Assembly (NCBI GenBank): GCA_013400155.1
Contig: VXBM01000002.1
Coordinates: 3,592,401 to 3,656,400 of the forward strand
Direction of reading: 5' to 3'
DNA: 64,000 bases
From: Helopsaltes ochotensis
Lineage: Eukaryota; Chordata; Aves; Passeriformes; Locustellidae
Shown: piece by piece, positions 11,112-23,894 of the stretch
Layout of the letters: every line of letters starts with the position of its first letter
Numbering within the stretch: the stretch's first letter is position 1
Program-made: the position numbers and the translations under genes
Notes under the pieces: generated by a model
Databases searched by the model: none
Seen by the model: only the letters and a program-made list of their open reading frames with translations
What the model was told of the DNA's origin: nothing

Positions 11112-11112
<1 letters not shown>

Positions 11113-11679
11113 TACTTTGGAAACAAGAATATTGTTAAAGGTGCCATAAAAATGGACAACATTGAAAACAGTTTGCAAATAAACCACCTAACACTGCAGT
11201 TCTTTATACATTTTAAAAAGCCTTGTCTGGGGTTTGTCATATGTTAAATATATTTAATCTGGGAAAATACATTGTAGCTTGAAGCCTCCCATTGGCCCAA
11301 ACATCCAATACAAAAACACATCTCCAGAAAAGGAGCAGGCAGACAATACAGTTACATATAAAGAAGCAGCCAGTTAATGTCCTAAATACTTCAAATAGTG
11401 ACCACTGTTTTGTAACTTTCTCAATCAATGTAGAAATGAGGAACATTTTGGATTTAAAAAGGTGTACAGTACGTATGCCTTTTTGTGAAATAAAATTCAC
11501 TGTATTGCTTATGAATTCTCTGCATTAGATATAGATAGCATTACAGATTGCAAGTTCCTGTAAAGTTTGTGCATCTACATTAAGACTTTGTGGGGTCATT
11601 CAGGGTAGTGTTTCTCAAACCGAAAGTCACAACTGGTTGTTAGAACGCTGCCCAAGTGTTTAAGGGATGATCGAAACAC

Positions 11680-11890
11680 CCTGCCAGGCACACCCAGCTC
11701 GGTTCTTTGTGAAGGGCAGGTTCTCCAGCGCGGGACACGTGCTCGTGCTGGCTACAGGAGCGCGCAGGGCCGGGAGCTCGGGAGCTGCGGCTCAGCCCCA
11801 CGGCCTGGAGGAGCTGCAAGAGCCGCCTGGGGACTGCGCTCGGCTTTTGCAGTGGCCGGAGAGCTCCCAAGTACCTGCAGCAGCTTGGTT
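11680..11890. other. GC-rich patch inside the RORA 3' UTR
   Basis: A sharp rise in GC with several CpGs (GCGCGGGAC, GAGCGCGCAGGGCC, GAGCCGCC) inside otherwise AT-rich 3' UTR. No coding or repeat identity recognised. Confidence 0.6.
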
Positions 11891-14453
11891 CCTTCAGTTA
11901 GGAAATGCTGCCAATAAGTCCAGCTGATTCACACTCCCTGCCCCAGGAAACCTAAGTCAATTCCAACACAGAGAGCCCTGTGCAGAAATACAGCTCACAG
12001 AGATTGTGCTTTCAGAAACCTTGAGAAACACTAACATAGGAACACAAGTATACATAGGACACGTGAACACTGAAAACATGCAGATGTTAACAAAGTCTGA
12101 TGTCACACATCAAGTTGAACAACTTGATTGTGAAGTTCAGCTTGAAGAAGTAATAAGATTATGAGGGAAGACATACAAGTGAATATTGTGGCAGAAGAAG
12201 TGAGCCTATGAGTATTGATCTGAAGCCTTTATCATGTTTTGTTTCTTATTTGGATAGCCTACTTATTGCTATAAAGTTATTGCTATATTCTACCAATGAT
12301 AAAGGCAAAAAAACCCAAAACCAAACAGCAACATTATAGATGGAAAAGGTAGAATACAGCTTCTGTTTAGATGTTAAAATTCTACTTAGTACCTGAATAA
12401 AGTTCCAGAGACAGACTGTATGTTACGTATTTTTCCCCTCCAGTCCAATGACTTAGCATTATGTAGCAAGCCATTATCACAGTACTAGAATTAAAGCATA
12501 TACTGCAAGGATTTTTAAATAAATACTCATTTACATTTTAAAACTTTTCTTTTTGTTGTTGTATTTGGTATCTGTATGCATTTGCCCTCATTTCCACCAA
12601 ATGATTTACTGACAGGAATATTTAAACAAAAAGAAAGTAAGAGGCTAAAATTCAAATATATTAATGGATGTAACTTTAAAAGTAATAAATATTATTAGCA
12701 TTAATAATTAAAAAATAATTCTAATAGTTATATTTCTCCAGCTAAATAAAATAAAGATGTTCTGTGCAATCTGAATCAGCCAGCACAGGTAGAATTCCAT
12801 ACAATGAATACTCAAGAGAAAATCGCTTATTATTTTTGAATATTGTATAGTAAGTGCTGTTTCTGGCATTTATATTAATAGGTTTATCTACATTGAGGAG
12901 TTTAGGAATGTCTAGGGAAAAAAATACACGTCGTTTGCACAGCTTACACTGTGTAACCTGTTTTGTTCATCAAGTACAGACTGGGGATTGCTTATGCCAA
13001 TCCAAAAAAGGTATTGTAATGCTTGGATCATCCCACTACACAGTTAAAACATCTTACAGGTTGTCCACTCTAAGAGTGTTTAATTGATGTGCAAGTATGT
13101 AAAGAATAGGGTCCACTGTGAATCAGCAGGAGGAATTCTCTTCTGCTGAAGATGCCAGAACACCAACTGATCATACTTGCTAAGCGCTTGTGTGCCTTGG
13201 AAAGCCATTCCACGCTACACTCGACTGTCAGCTTGTGAAGCCGTAAGAACGGCTTCCCTGTTTATTAAGCCATCTAAAGTAACCAACTGGAAGCTGTATA
13301 CCCGTGAAAAAACCCTCAGAAATACCAGAAAACTGGTGCTTTCTCCAAGCAGACAGATTTGATGGAGAAATCAAATTCATTCTCTTTCCAATGTAACCAA
13401 AATGTTGAAGTCTTGCTCATTTTGTTCGTAGTTATTTGCTTTTCTACTTGCATTTTCCAAAGAATGTGAAGCCATTCCATTCTAGGAGGCTTCCAGCATC
13501 CTAGTTTGGCACTGGGAGACTTCTAAACATTGCTGGGTTTTGGTGCCATTGTAAAATCACTTGGAATTGCTGTATTTGATGTACTAGATATGAAAATTTC
13601 TTCAGCCTCAGTGTTTCTTTCCAGTCAGGTTTTGGCTTTACCATGAAACATCTGCAACAACGACAGACAACATTTGAAGTGTTGTTCTTATATTCCTGCC
13701 GATGTGTGACTTCACTGCTGAAACCTAACCGTGACCTTTTCCTTCTTACTGTATTCTCACAAACTGATTCATTTTCTTTGACAATAATTGAAATACTAAA
13801 AAGCTGCTTTCTCTTGCAGAACACTGAATTTCAGCTGGAAAAGTAGTCCTATCATTATAAAAATGTCCAGAGGGTATTGAAATTAATTTCCATCATTTAT
13901 TTAGTGGGTCAGCATTTATTTTCTAAAATGTCATTGTAAAATCTTTGCACTATTTGGAGTACTTCTGTTTTGAGCACAATACCAACCAAAAAGCAAGAGT
14001 GAGCAAGAGAATGAGGCACACATAGAGCATTTAGTTAAAAGAAAATCCAGTTCTCTTGTGCCTGGGGGGAGGGGGAAGGGAAGAAATACTAGCATATTTT
14101 TTAATAAGTAATTTGTTCCACCAGCAGTACTGGCCACCCTGTTGAAGAGTTTTAGAAGATCCCTGAGCACATTAGTTTCTGACTTATAACCCCAGCTCCA
14201 AAATGATAGGGCTTCTCTTATTGATAACGAGATGGATTGTCATTCACAGTTAAGTCAATCATAAGGTGCTTACTATTTACCCTTTTTTTCACCAATCAGC
14301 ACAAAGAACTGTCAGAAAATAACTTTTATTTTTCTTTTTTTTAAATAATAAAAGGGCACAAAATTTAAACAATCAATGTTTTGTGACAGTGGTTTAGGAT
14401 TATTATCTGGCTGCCCCTCAACAACAGACAAGTGAGTCAATCGACATTCCTTA

Positions 14454-14540
14454 GCAAAAAAAAAAAACAACACCAAAAAACAAAAAACAAAAGAAAAAGA
14501 AAAAAGGAAGGAAAAGAAAAAAGGCAAAAAAAAGAAAAAA
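14454..14540. repeat. A-rich low-complexity tract
   Basis: Nearly all A with scattered C and G on the plus strand; U-rich on the RORA mRNA. Confidence 0.9.
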
Positions 14541-15198
14541 TCCTGTACAAATATGTATTTTTCCCTGAGGGATCAAGGTTACACCCGCAAGTGCTCTATG
14601 TACATATTGCACTGTAGAGGAATGAAGAACATGTGCAAAAAAAGCAACAATGATTGAAGCTTACTAATCAAACCTTTTAATCATGACTGCTATGTCATCT
14701 TGCATTTTGGAATGTCGGAACACAGCTATTCCTTTAATCTAAAATGTAAAAATAAAAAACAAAAAAGAAAGAAAAAGAAAAACGCACCTCTACTATGGCA
14801 CATTCAATGAAATAAAAAGTTTTCCAAAGACAAATAGACAAATTCCATCAAGAAAATAATACAAAGTTCGTTCGTTTGTGGTTTTTTTTTTGTTTTTTAG
14901 AAAAATTACATTACTTTCTTTCATTGTTTCACATTACAAAATCTTTTTTTTTTTTAATGTTTACACAAATCACATTTTATTGCAGGAATATTTCAAGTGC
15001 CATCAAACATTTATAGAAGGGTTAAAAAAATAGAAGTCTCTCTAAAGTGGTCCAGACAAGGCTTTGTATAGAATAAATCTTTTTACCACCTTCTATTTTT
15101 GACTTAAGTATTTTGAATACATTTTCTTTATTCCATTGACACTTAACAGCCTAGAAGCAGCCGCTCACACGTCCCACGCATACACTCATGTGCGCACA

Positions 15199-15222
15199 CA
15201 ATGGACTCTCTCACACACACAC
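15199..15222. repeat. Short CA microsatellite
   Basis: A run of about seven CA units in a broader CA-rich context at 15180-15240. Confidence 0.7.
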
Positions 15223-18200
15223 AGGTGCACATACACAGATATCTTGGTATTCATACTAAGAGAAGCTAATAAAGAACAACCAAACTTAAAACCAGCCTCC
15301 CTTTTTACCTAATTCCATACATCAAAAAATGCTGGAGGTGATGACTTATATTAGGGTGGTTCAAATGACAGTATAGTCTAGTAGCTCTTCCTAGAAAGCC
15401 GGAACACGTCTCCAATTTATATAACTCCCAAGGAAAATATCTTTGCAGACTCTAAGGACTAGGTCATCAAAACTTAAAATATTATGTTCAGCTATCCTAG
15501 TGTTTTTATTTGTAGTGAACTGGGCAGATGATGAAAACCCTCATGTGAATATCCACTGACCTCCTGTGTTTTTAACTGGTTCGTCAATCTGATACCAGGC
15601 CACAGTCCCAGGGGTTTTGCAGAGGGCATTTCCTCTGCTGCGCTGGCTTCTCACATGGCCATCTCTGACCAGCCACTCTGCAGTTATTTTTGAGTCCCCT
15701 TGCATGAAAACCTCCTTGGCAACAGATGTCTTACCAGTACATCTGCTCTGCTGTATCCCTTTTTTCCCTACCCATGAAGAGCAACCCAAAAATTATACTC
15801 AATTGCCAAGTGGCTGTTAACTGTGACCAGGAAAGCAAAGTTACTTGGGGTGTGTATGTTCAGCCTGATTTAACAAGGTCCCAGTACACATGAGCTCCCA
15901 CAAACAAAAACAACAGTACTTTCTGGCCTAGAATATCACTCTTAGCTAAGGCCCTATTTAAAACCTTTTAATTGTTATGTATTTTTTAGAAAATGCTCCA
16001 AGACTTATATTGTCAATGATTTATGAATGTAAATATGCTAAACAGATTCTGAACAAAACTTCTGACACCTAGATGCCTGGTAAAGTACTAATATTCATCA
16101 TGAAAAGGTAAGAACAGGATGTGACTTGAAACTAATCCCCAAATATTTTGCCTGGTAGTCTACGTTGTCAGAAGTAGGAGGTGTATTTCACTCTCTAAAA
16201 AACGTACAGGTCTTACTTCACTATTCATTAGTTGACACTGAGATTAAGTTTAGTTGATCTTTACAGACTAGCACCTAAGGCTGGTCACATTCAGAAAACG
16301 TTTGTTAGTCAAAAGGGGGGCTTCAAAAATAGGAGCACGCATTAGAATGCAAGTACCATATCGTGCCAGTTACTCCAATAAAGTAAACAATGATCCTAGG
16401 AGAAGTGTTTCAGTGGGAGTGGGGAGAGCATGTGATGGGCTGTGAGCTGCCTCCTCAGGAGCAGGCAGGATGGAGCAGGAAAAAGAGCTCTGTGGACTTT
16501 TTCCAAAAGCCCTCTCCCGCCTCCATCCCAGCGCTCCTAGCGCTGCAGGTGTTCCCCTCCCACAGCCCAGGGCACACTGCTCTGAAGAGGAAGTGTGATG
16601 CTCTCCTCTAGCCCTCCTTTCAAAGCCTGGAGATGAGTGATAGCTGTAACCTTCCCTGATGTGCTAGACTGGAACATTTCTAGTAAGTGTCACAGATAAA
16701 TGTCTCAATTTGACCCCAAAGGAAACATGTTCAAATCATAGAATAAACCTATATTTTGCTAGTAAGAACCTGCTGATCTGATTCTTCTTTTTAAAATACT
16801 TAGGCTTCAGTGTGCTTCTATTCACTTGTTACTTCTCAACAACTGTAACATATATAAGAGATTGTTTACCCTTGGAAGTTAAAGCACTAGGGCACATTTT
16901 GTCTTGTTCCTTTTCAGTTTTTATGTTCCCAGCTTTTTCTTAGGTACTTCATCAAAACTGCATTGTGATGGCCTACGGAGCATACAGTTACACATCTTCA
17001 TCTCGTCCAAACCCAGTAATACACCTCTGGCTCAAACAGCCAGTTTAATTTGTGATGTCATTTATGTGAATCTGCTTCCTTCAGAACTACATTTACAGCC
17101 AGCATTGCTCAGAGACAGAACTCTTCCTGAAGGGAATGATAATTAATAACACTGCAAGATTCAGCCTATTGGTTGGTTATGCAATACAGGAATCAGAATT
17201 ACAGAATGCAGGTTTCTGATATTAATGATTTCCAGGCTTGTACTGAGTACAAACCAATGCTTTCTAGCAACAGTGTGCCTTTCCTTTCTTAGTCTGTCCC
17301 CATCTGATCAACTTTAAAGTGCATCTTTTTAAACAAGGAGAGAACAGACTCCTCTGCTCAGCTCCCTGAAACTGAACTGCTGAATGCTGGGAGAACAGGG
17401 GTCAATGTGTCTCATCTCACTAAAGTCAAAGACAAACGTATGGATTTTGATAGGCTACAGCTTGGCATTTGAAGGCATTGTTTACGATATGGAGTACAAA
17501 AGTATGTAATATTACATATAAAAATTAGTTTTCCACAAGCATGTCATACACACATACTTTTACTGCAGATACAGACTTGAATAAATACTTTCAAACCTGG
17601 ATTTAGGTGGGCAGAAATACACTATTTAATAGCCTGATTGTCAAAGATGCTGTGTTACTAATTTGTAAATGATCTGTAATTAATTAGTTCAACTCTGACA
17701 GTGGAAACTCAGGACCTTTGAAAATGAGGCTTTTGATTTTGAAACATCCAGGTTTGAAAGATTTGAAAATAAAAGTACCTTTGATTTTAACTTCTGAAAA
17801 GATTATTTTAATGTAGAAAATTGTCGTTGTTTTCAACTCTTTAAAAAAATCTGTAACCATTTCAGGATATGACCAGCCTCTCTTTAAAAGTAACATGGAA
17901 AACAGCAGCATAAATACCTCCCAATGTACCAGTACCTGCCAAACCTTTTTCAGTTAAACTTGAATTTCTGGTGCACATGCAACACAACAATGAACACGCT
18001 AGCATTTAATTTAAAGAAAAAGGTGCAAAATGAAAGTGCCTTATCAATTCAACAAGAAAAGCTATACCAGTAACTACATTTTATATTAATTAAAACAATA
18101 TATAAACAATATCTCTTTTGCTATATATAGTCTTCATGCCCATTTACCCTGTAATATATTATAATGCTATTGTTGCTATTGCTATGGACCCTTTTCATGC

Positions 18201-18707
18201 CGTTCTGTCTACTGGCAAACAGTGGTAGGTGAGAAAAAATCGTCCTTCATGAAACAATGAGCAAGTTGTGCAAACTGATGCTGAAATCTCTGCAACGCAC
18301 ACCAGTCGCTGATTACTAGGTGGACTCTGTTCTGACCAACAAATTGATTGTTCTGTCAAAAGTCTGGGCAGTGAACTACAGGAGAAAACAACCTTCTGAC
18401 ATTAGTACCCTCAGTCTGTGTAAACAGAGGTCAAGGATTGAGAAGTTGAGACAGAAAAAGGGTCCATATTTGTAGGCATAATGGAAATCATATGCATGAG
18501 AAAAACAAGTTCAACTTTGTTTCATTGTTTCCCATCCTTCGCCTGACCCCGACCGCCAAGAGATGTGCAGTGTGTTGGCTCCCTAGGTCTGTGCAGGGCC
18601 ATATAAAGTGTCTTGGTTTTCTTTCTTTTTTTTTTTCCTTTTTTTTTTCCTTTCTTTTGTTTTAATGTTTGTACTTCAGACATTCTAGAAGTGCTTAGGT
18701 GATACGT

Positions 18708-18872
18708 TTACCCATCAATTTGCATTGCTGGCTCAAACTCTGAAGTGAACAACTCCTTGTAAAGTGGAGGAAAATGAAGTCGCACAATGTCTGGGTATAT
18801 TGCTTTAAATGCCATAAGCTTTTCTGTATGTCGTCCACACAGTGCTCTTAAAGTAGACACTTTGCATATTAA
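18708..18872 (-). CDS. RORA: RORA last coding exon (LBD helices 10-12, AF-2)
   Basis: 165 nt including the TAA stop (18708-18710). It encodes 54 residues, starting LICKVSTLRALCGRHTEKLM and ending with ELFTSEFEPAMQIDG. PLYKELF is the AF-2 helix 12 that recruits coactivators. The acceptor TTTTTTACAG is at 18873-18882. The coding end and stop position match the known C-terminus of the family. Confidence 0.98.
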   Translation of the reverse strand, partial: LICKVSTLRALCGRHTEKLMAFKAIYPDIVRLHFPPLYKELFTSEFEPAMQIDG

Positions 18873-20124
18873 CTGTAAAAAAATGAACACAAGTCATATA
18901 GTCATACATGGAACCAAGCCTCCCAATCTTGCTGTAAGGATTAAAGCTCTCCCAAACCAAATTATTTACTTAACAAGGACATTTCAGATGCACAGTCATG
19001 GATATTTGCTGAAAGTATTTAAGTAATGGACTCACAGCTATTTGTGAAATAATCTTTTTTAAGTTCTTAGGAAAATGTGGCATTGGGTTTCCTTGCTAGA
19101 TTGATAAAGAAGTATTTCAGGGGTGGATCTTCATTCATTACATTATCCTCTTGGAAGAAGGCAATCCCAACTGCTTTTAAACCCGCTGTGAATGTTATGG
19201 AGGCAACTGGCAATGCAATAGATTAGACCTATTTACCTTAAGCCAAATAAGGTAAAAAATATGTATTCAAAAATATCATGAGGTTACTCCCTGAAGTTAT
19301 TGAGTAAAGTATTTGTATCAAAGCATATGGAAGGCTCTTTCTTCCGACAAAGGTATCCAAAGTATACACTGAGAGAAAATTACACGAGCTAGGGTTTGAA
19401 ATTAAGAAAATCTGCAGCGCCTGGGCTGGACCATCCTGCTTCTATTGTAACTAATTCCTTGGCGTGAAACAGAGCATAAGCTTTCTGGCTATGCAAAGGT
19501 GTAAAAGGAACTACCTCTGCAAGGCAAAAGTAAAGTGCACTGCCTATCTTTCCCCAGTTCTTCAGATTTACTTCCTGTAACATCACACCAGTTTCCCATC
19601 TCTGAGAAGTTGCATGAAGATACTTTAGTATAACAGTAGGTAGTGCCTCTTTTTCCTAGGCATCAGTATTTGGAAGAACTGAGAAAAAGGCTGTGTGGGG
19701 AACTTCTCAGGGAAGTCTGAAAAACAAGTTTAGTTTGTGTGTTGCATGTTATAACAACTTCGTTGTCATGCAGGCAGAGATTGCACAAATACTAAGGCAT
19801 GCATGTTGTAGCACTGAAATGTTATTCCGTGTGGCAGAAGTGTTGTGTAGGAGAACTACGATAAAAACCTGCATCACTTTTCATGAAGTTCCACATAAAA
19901 ATACTCCCTTTCAGACCATTATCAACCTTGTTCTCTAGTACATCATAATTTCATCTCTTCTAGGTTTAAGTAAATAGATTCAGCTGAGCAGCTCCATTTT
20001 AAACAAAGAATTCTGGGTTTGTAAATAAATTAACTGCATATGAGCTTTAACCCCATAATCAGGGCAGTGTTCAGATGGAGCCACTCTTTCACAGCCCTGT
20101 GACATGGCACAGAATGACTCTTAC
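18873..20124 (-). other. RORA: RORA intron between the last two coding exons
   Basis: About 1.25 kb with no coding signal or recognised repeat. Confidence 0.9.
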
Positions 20125-20237
20125 CTTTGTTAGAATTCCATCTTCTCGGTGGTTCTTCTGTAGGACGTGCTGAAGTGCTAGCTGGATCTTCTGTTGGAGT
20201 TTTTCAATTTTTACTTTCTCCTGAAGCCATGAGCGAT
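20125..20237 (-). CDS. RORA: RORA LBD exon (RSWLQEK...GILTK)
   Basis: 113 nt: two bases completing an Asp codon, then 37 codons from RSWLQEKVKIEKLQQKIQ to KNHREDGILTK. It forms helices in the middle to late ligand-binding domain. Acceptor TATATTCAG and donor GTAAGAGTC are canonical, and the phases join both neighbours. Confidence 0.97.
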
Positions 20238-21500
20238 CTGAATATAAATGGAGTTAAAACCTCTAGTAGTGCACACAGAGATCACAATACACCAGGAAGT
20301 ACCAAGTCTGTTACAGAGTCACTTTTCCTGTTTGCAACCTTCCTTCCACTTGTTATATACTTCTTTCAGAAAATGGGTTTCAAAATTAATAGGTTTTGAA
20401 ATACATTTATTACACGCACTTAAAGTTAGCTTTAAAAATCCCTTATTTAGGAGAATGCAATGCATCTGAGTAAGATCTACTATTCATTTGCTAAGAAAAT
20501 CTGTAAAATGCAGGGTGTTTACAAAATGAGGAAAGCATCTTCTTACTGGGACATGAATAGATCATATAATGAACAAGTAATTGAAGAGGATCTTCTTGCT
20601 AAGATCTTAGAGAACTTACAGAAAACCAATAGAACTTACAGTGACTTACAGAAAAATCAGATGCATAGATTCAGCTCTTTGAAAAAAGCAGCTAAACTTC
20701 CCGGCAGAAGAGGAGTATTAGCTGCCACATTCCCGGTATGAGAGAACTGCAGGGTTCTGTGGCTTGCTAAGACACAGGGCTAACACACTTCCTGTCGGGC
20801 CAACAGCATGAGAACATATTTATGATAGACTCAATAAACCCACCATTGCTAACAGAAGTTTTCATCACCACTCCTAAGTCCACTGTGCTGCAGTCTGAAC
20901 TCACAGTTTCCCTCCTCAGGTGTCAGGCCAGGCACAAACGGCCTTTCTGCCCCAGTGCCTTGCTCCACCTGACCTAAAAAGCCTTTCTAGGACCTGGAGC
21001 ACACTGTGCACATTCACCTGTGATTATTTACTTATTTTAGCCACAGGCAGACCCAGGCTGACTTTTGGGGTGACTTGGATGTCTGGCACCATAATTCTGT
21101 GTCCCCAGTCACACTAAAATGGCAATGCTGTAAGTTTTCTGTTGTGCTGCAGCTGCAAGCTGACACACATGGAAAGCTGACTGTGGGAGTCCAGTAACTG
21201 CCTGTCTCACCAGGATTGGCTCAGGGTTCACTCAAATGCATTTAAGCTTTTACAAAGCAGCTGAGTCCTCAACAAGGTGAAAATGTGGAAAATAAAGGCT
21301 TAGATTAGGATTTCCAATTTAACAAATTGGTTCCTAAATTTATAGTTTTAATGTGTGTATTAAAATTAAAAATTAGTGCGGAGACACCTAAAAATATGAT
21401 ATTCCCACAATGTCTGATAATCATAACGTTATCATTAATAAGGCCTCAAAATAATAACAACCCCAACCGAATAAATCTAGAGGAAACCTTCATCTCTTAC
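20238..21500 (-). other. RORA: RORA intron
   Basis: About 1.26 kb. It contains short repeated CTTACAGAAAA-like words at 20610-20655 that create a chance open frame at 20460-20741 on the plus strand. No gene seen. Confidence 0.88.
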
Positions 21501-21611
21501 CTGCTGACATTAAAACAAACGCAGAAAACAAAGCTATCTCATCTTCTGTCAGGTGCATAGAACATAAACTTTTTCCAAATTCAAACACAAAGCTAATGAA
21601 GTCTTCACAAC
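21501..21611 (-). CDS. RORA: RORA LBD exon (CEDFISF...LMSA)
   Basis: 111 nt: two bases of a Gly codon, 36 codons (CEDFISFVFEFGKSLCSMHL then TEDEIALFSAFVLMSA), and one base of an Asp codon. The T-E-D-E-I-A-L-F-S-A-F-V segment is a hallmark of NR1F ligand-binding domains. Canonical splice sites. Confidence 0.98.
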
Positions 21612-22983
21612 CTGCCAAAAAGAAGGTAAACTCTTGTTACATTGTTTAAAACTACTTCAGCGCTACAGAGTTGTTGATTTCTTCTGATGGAGATGAGAAA
21701 TTGATGTAACACACTTCATAGGTGGTCTTCTCCTTAGAGGACTGTGAAGCGATGGCAGTGAGATCTCACTCATCCTTGAGGGTATTACTTCCCTCCCACA
21801 TCCTGGCAGCCAAGATTCTGAAGGTTTTGCACACTGTATCTTTTCTACATTGGGTTCTCATGGGGTAAATACGGATAAATCTCAAGCCATTTATTTTCAA
21901 GCTCAAAATTGCTTTATCTTTGTTCCTGTTCTAAATGGAACTTTGTCGTGTCTGTATCGACTGAAGGCTCAAAATGTGGACTTAAGAAGTTCTGATTTTA
22001 AGATTATTGAGCACACAGAGTGGGGGAAGAGAGAGGCACACAAAGGACATGCAGGAAGCAAAGGGAGAAGCCAAGGTCTGACTGAACACGGTTCATGCAG
22101 AAGAGGAACTGTGCCTCCTTCCATCCATTCTCTTGCCCACACAGGTGTTATTCAGGTTACTGCTGCTGTCACACATGCAGGTAGAGTCTTTAAAGAGAGC
22201 CCTGCTCTGAAGAGCATCACAACCTCCTAGAGAGATGAGGGCTTTCCTCAGCCTCCCCAGCCTAAACTTCTGGACACAGCTGGTAACAGATCCAAGTTGT
22301 ATTTCCTTAGAACCCAGAATTGTTTGCACTCTGACCTTGTACCTTGAGGTGTTTTAGAAAGTCAGAGAATACTTCACTAACTGGCCACCATTCTCCACTG
22401 ACATATTTTCACTGCCTCCAAAGTGGCTTACAGCCCAAATCTATATCCAGTGAATACATCCTTTTAAAATTAGCAAAAAATACATGGGGAAAAAAGTCAA
22501 AATTGTATGTAGTTTAATTAAAAAAATTATTTACAGTATTTTACCAGCAAATAACCAGACTTAGCAGATCTTAAAATACCATTAACATCTTCAAAGCAGT
22601 AACATCAGTATATTCCGAATCAGCCTTTTCCAATAGGATATATGAGATGTTACACTGGATATGAAATCTGGGCTTCTCTTTTCAACACGTGAGTCCAAAC
22701 TGCTCTACCCTAATCAAAATGCTGAACTTTAGCACCAACAGTCCTTTACTGCACAGAGTTAAGCTGTTTTACCTCCTGAAATCAGCTTGGCCTCAAACAG
22801 AGCCAGCATGACAGCTTACAAAACAGCAGTTTGAGCTCCAGAACTCTTTTATTTGAATACTATAAATTGATTTTTCAAAGCAGCTGTTTTCCCTTGCTTT
22901 TCCACCTTATTATTTTTTATTCTGGGTTTTTGTTTGTTTATTGGTTTGTTTTTTTAAAGACATAATACTTCACATTTCCTTAC
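21612..22983 (-). other. RORA: RORA intron
   Basis: About 1.37 kb with no recognised gene. A plus-strand open frame at 21850-22230 shows no family signature. Confidence 0.88.
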
Positions 22984-23091
22984 CTAAGGACTTGAAAACC
23001 TCTGGGCTAGCATACTTGCCATCAAAGTAGACTGTGTTGTTCTGGGAGTCAAAGGCACGGCACATTCTGATGAACACAACCTCTAAAGACC
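22984..23091 (-). CDS. RORA: RORA LBD exon (SLEVVFIRM...FKSL)
   Basis: 108 nt: two bases of a Gly codon, 35 codons (SLEVVFIRMCRAFDSQNNTV then YFDGKYASPEVFKSL), and one base of the next Gly. It holds the beta-turn region and part of the sterol pocket. Compared with the mammalian protein as I remember it, the Glu in SPEVF replaces Asp, a conservative change. Confidence 0.98.
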
Positions 23092-23761
23092 CTAAAACAG
23101 AAACAACGTATGTTTGACTATGGAAGGAGAGACTTCAGTTGCAAAGAGCAAGTGAGGATTTAATAATAATGCTCTGCATTCATCATCAGTTTAGTAGTCT
23201 AGTAAGTTGCTGTGATGTAACAGAGCGTAGTTTGGTTTGCTGGTAGAATTAAAAGAATTCCCATAAACCCATTTAGAAGTTTTTGCTAAAGCAACTTGGT
23301 TAATGCTAATAAACTCTAGTAATTTTTTTAGAGTAATGAAGTCTCTGAAGCCAAAGCAGCTCATTTAAAGTTATGTTCACCAAGCCTTAACAACTTGGTC
23401 CAGTATTTGTAACCTGAACTACTTCTACAATATCTTGCATAGAACAATCTGGAGTTTTACATTGAAATATTCATTATTAACAATCCAAAAGGACAAAAAA
23501 AAAATTAATCCAATTTTTACATCTTAACACACTCTTTGCTCCCTTTGTCCATAATGAAAATTTAATAGATAGATTTGAACTCCTTCTCCCCACAATAACT
23601 AAGATGATGTCACTTCAAAGACAGACAATTTACAAGGTTTTCCCTTATTTAATTTTAAATGATCATTGTACTGCATACGTGTATACAACCACCGCATGTA
23701 ACACATAACACCTTCCTCAGGCAAAACTAATAGAAACAGACCTTAAAACTGACCCACATAC
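23092..23761 (-). other. RORA: RORA intron
   Basis: About 0.67 kb of AT-rich DNA without recognised features. Confidence 0.9.
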
Positions 23762-23894
23762 CTGCTTTTAAAAGCACAATTTGATCATTTTGACACAGTT
23801 CCATAAAGCCATCAATGCGTTTGGCAAATTCCACTACATACTGTATAGCTTCTGTTATTTTGACTGCGCATAACTGCCACATTACCTCCCTTTG
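23762..23894 (-). CDS. RORA: RORA LBD exon (QREVMWQ...LLKA)
   Basis: 133 nt: 44 codons (QREVMWQLCAVKITEAIQYV, then VEFAKRIDGFMELCQNDQIV and LLKA) plus one base of a Gly codon. It includes helix 3 and the LBD signature F-A-K-R-I-x-G-F-x-x-L-x-x-x-D-Q-I-x-L-L-K. The Val in CAVKI is Ile in mammals as I recall. Confidence 0.98.

Larger units (their letters stand above)
8505..18707 (-). other. RORA: RORA 3' UTR
   Basis: From the stop codon at 18708-18710 to the AATAAA at 8528-8533 there is about 10.2 kb of AT-rich sequence with no interrupting gene. Extent is inferred from the lack of other genes and the known long 3' UTR of this gene. It contains a long A-rich tract (T on the plus strand, 11037-11111), a T/TA-rich stretch at 10436-10480, a polypurine A-rich stretch on the plus strand at 14454-14540, a CA repeat near 15199-15222, a GC-rich patch at about 11680-11890, and many ATTTA and AATAAA words. 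Confidence 0.75.

Noticed and set aside
11031..11240. Lys-rich minus-strand open frame
   Set aside because: It is the translation of the poly(A) tract in the RORA 3' UTR.
20460..20741. 93-codon plus-strand open frame in a RORA intron
   Set aside because: Made partly of short repeated CTTACAGAAAA words, no recognised domain, antisense to RORA.
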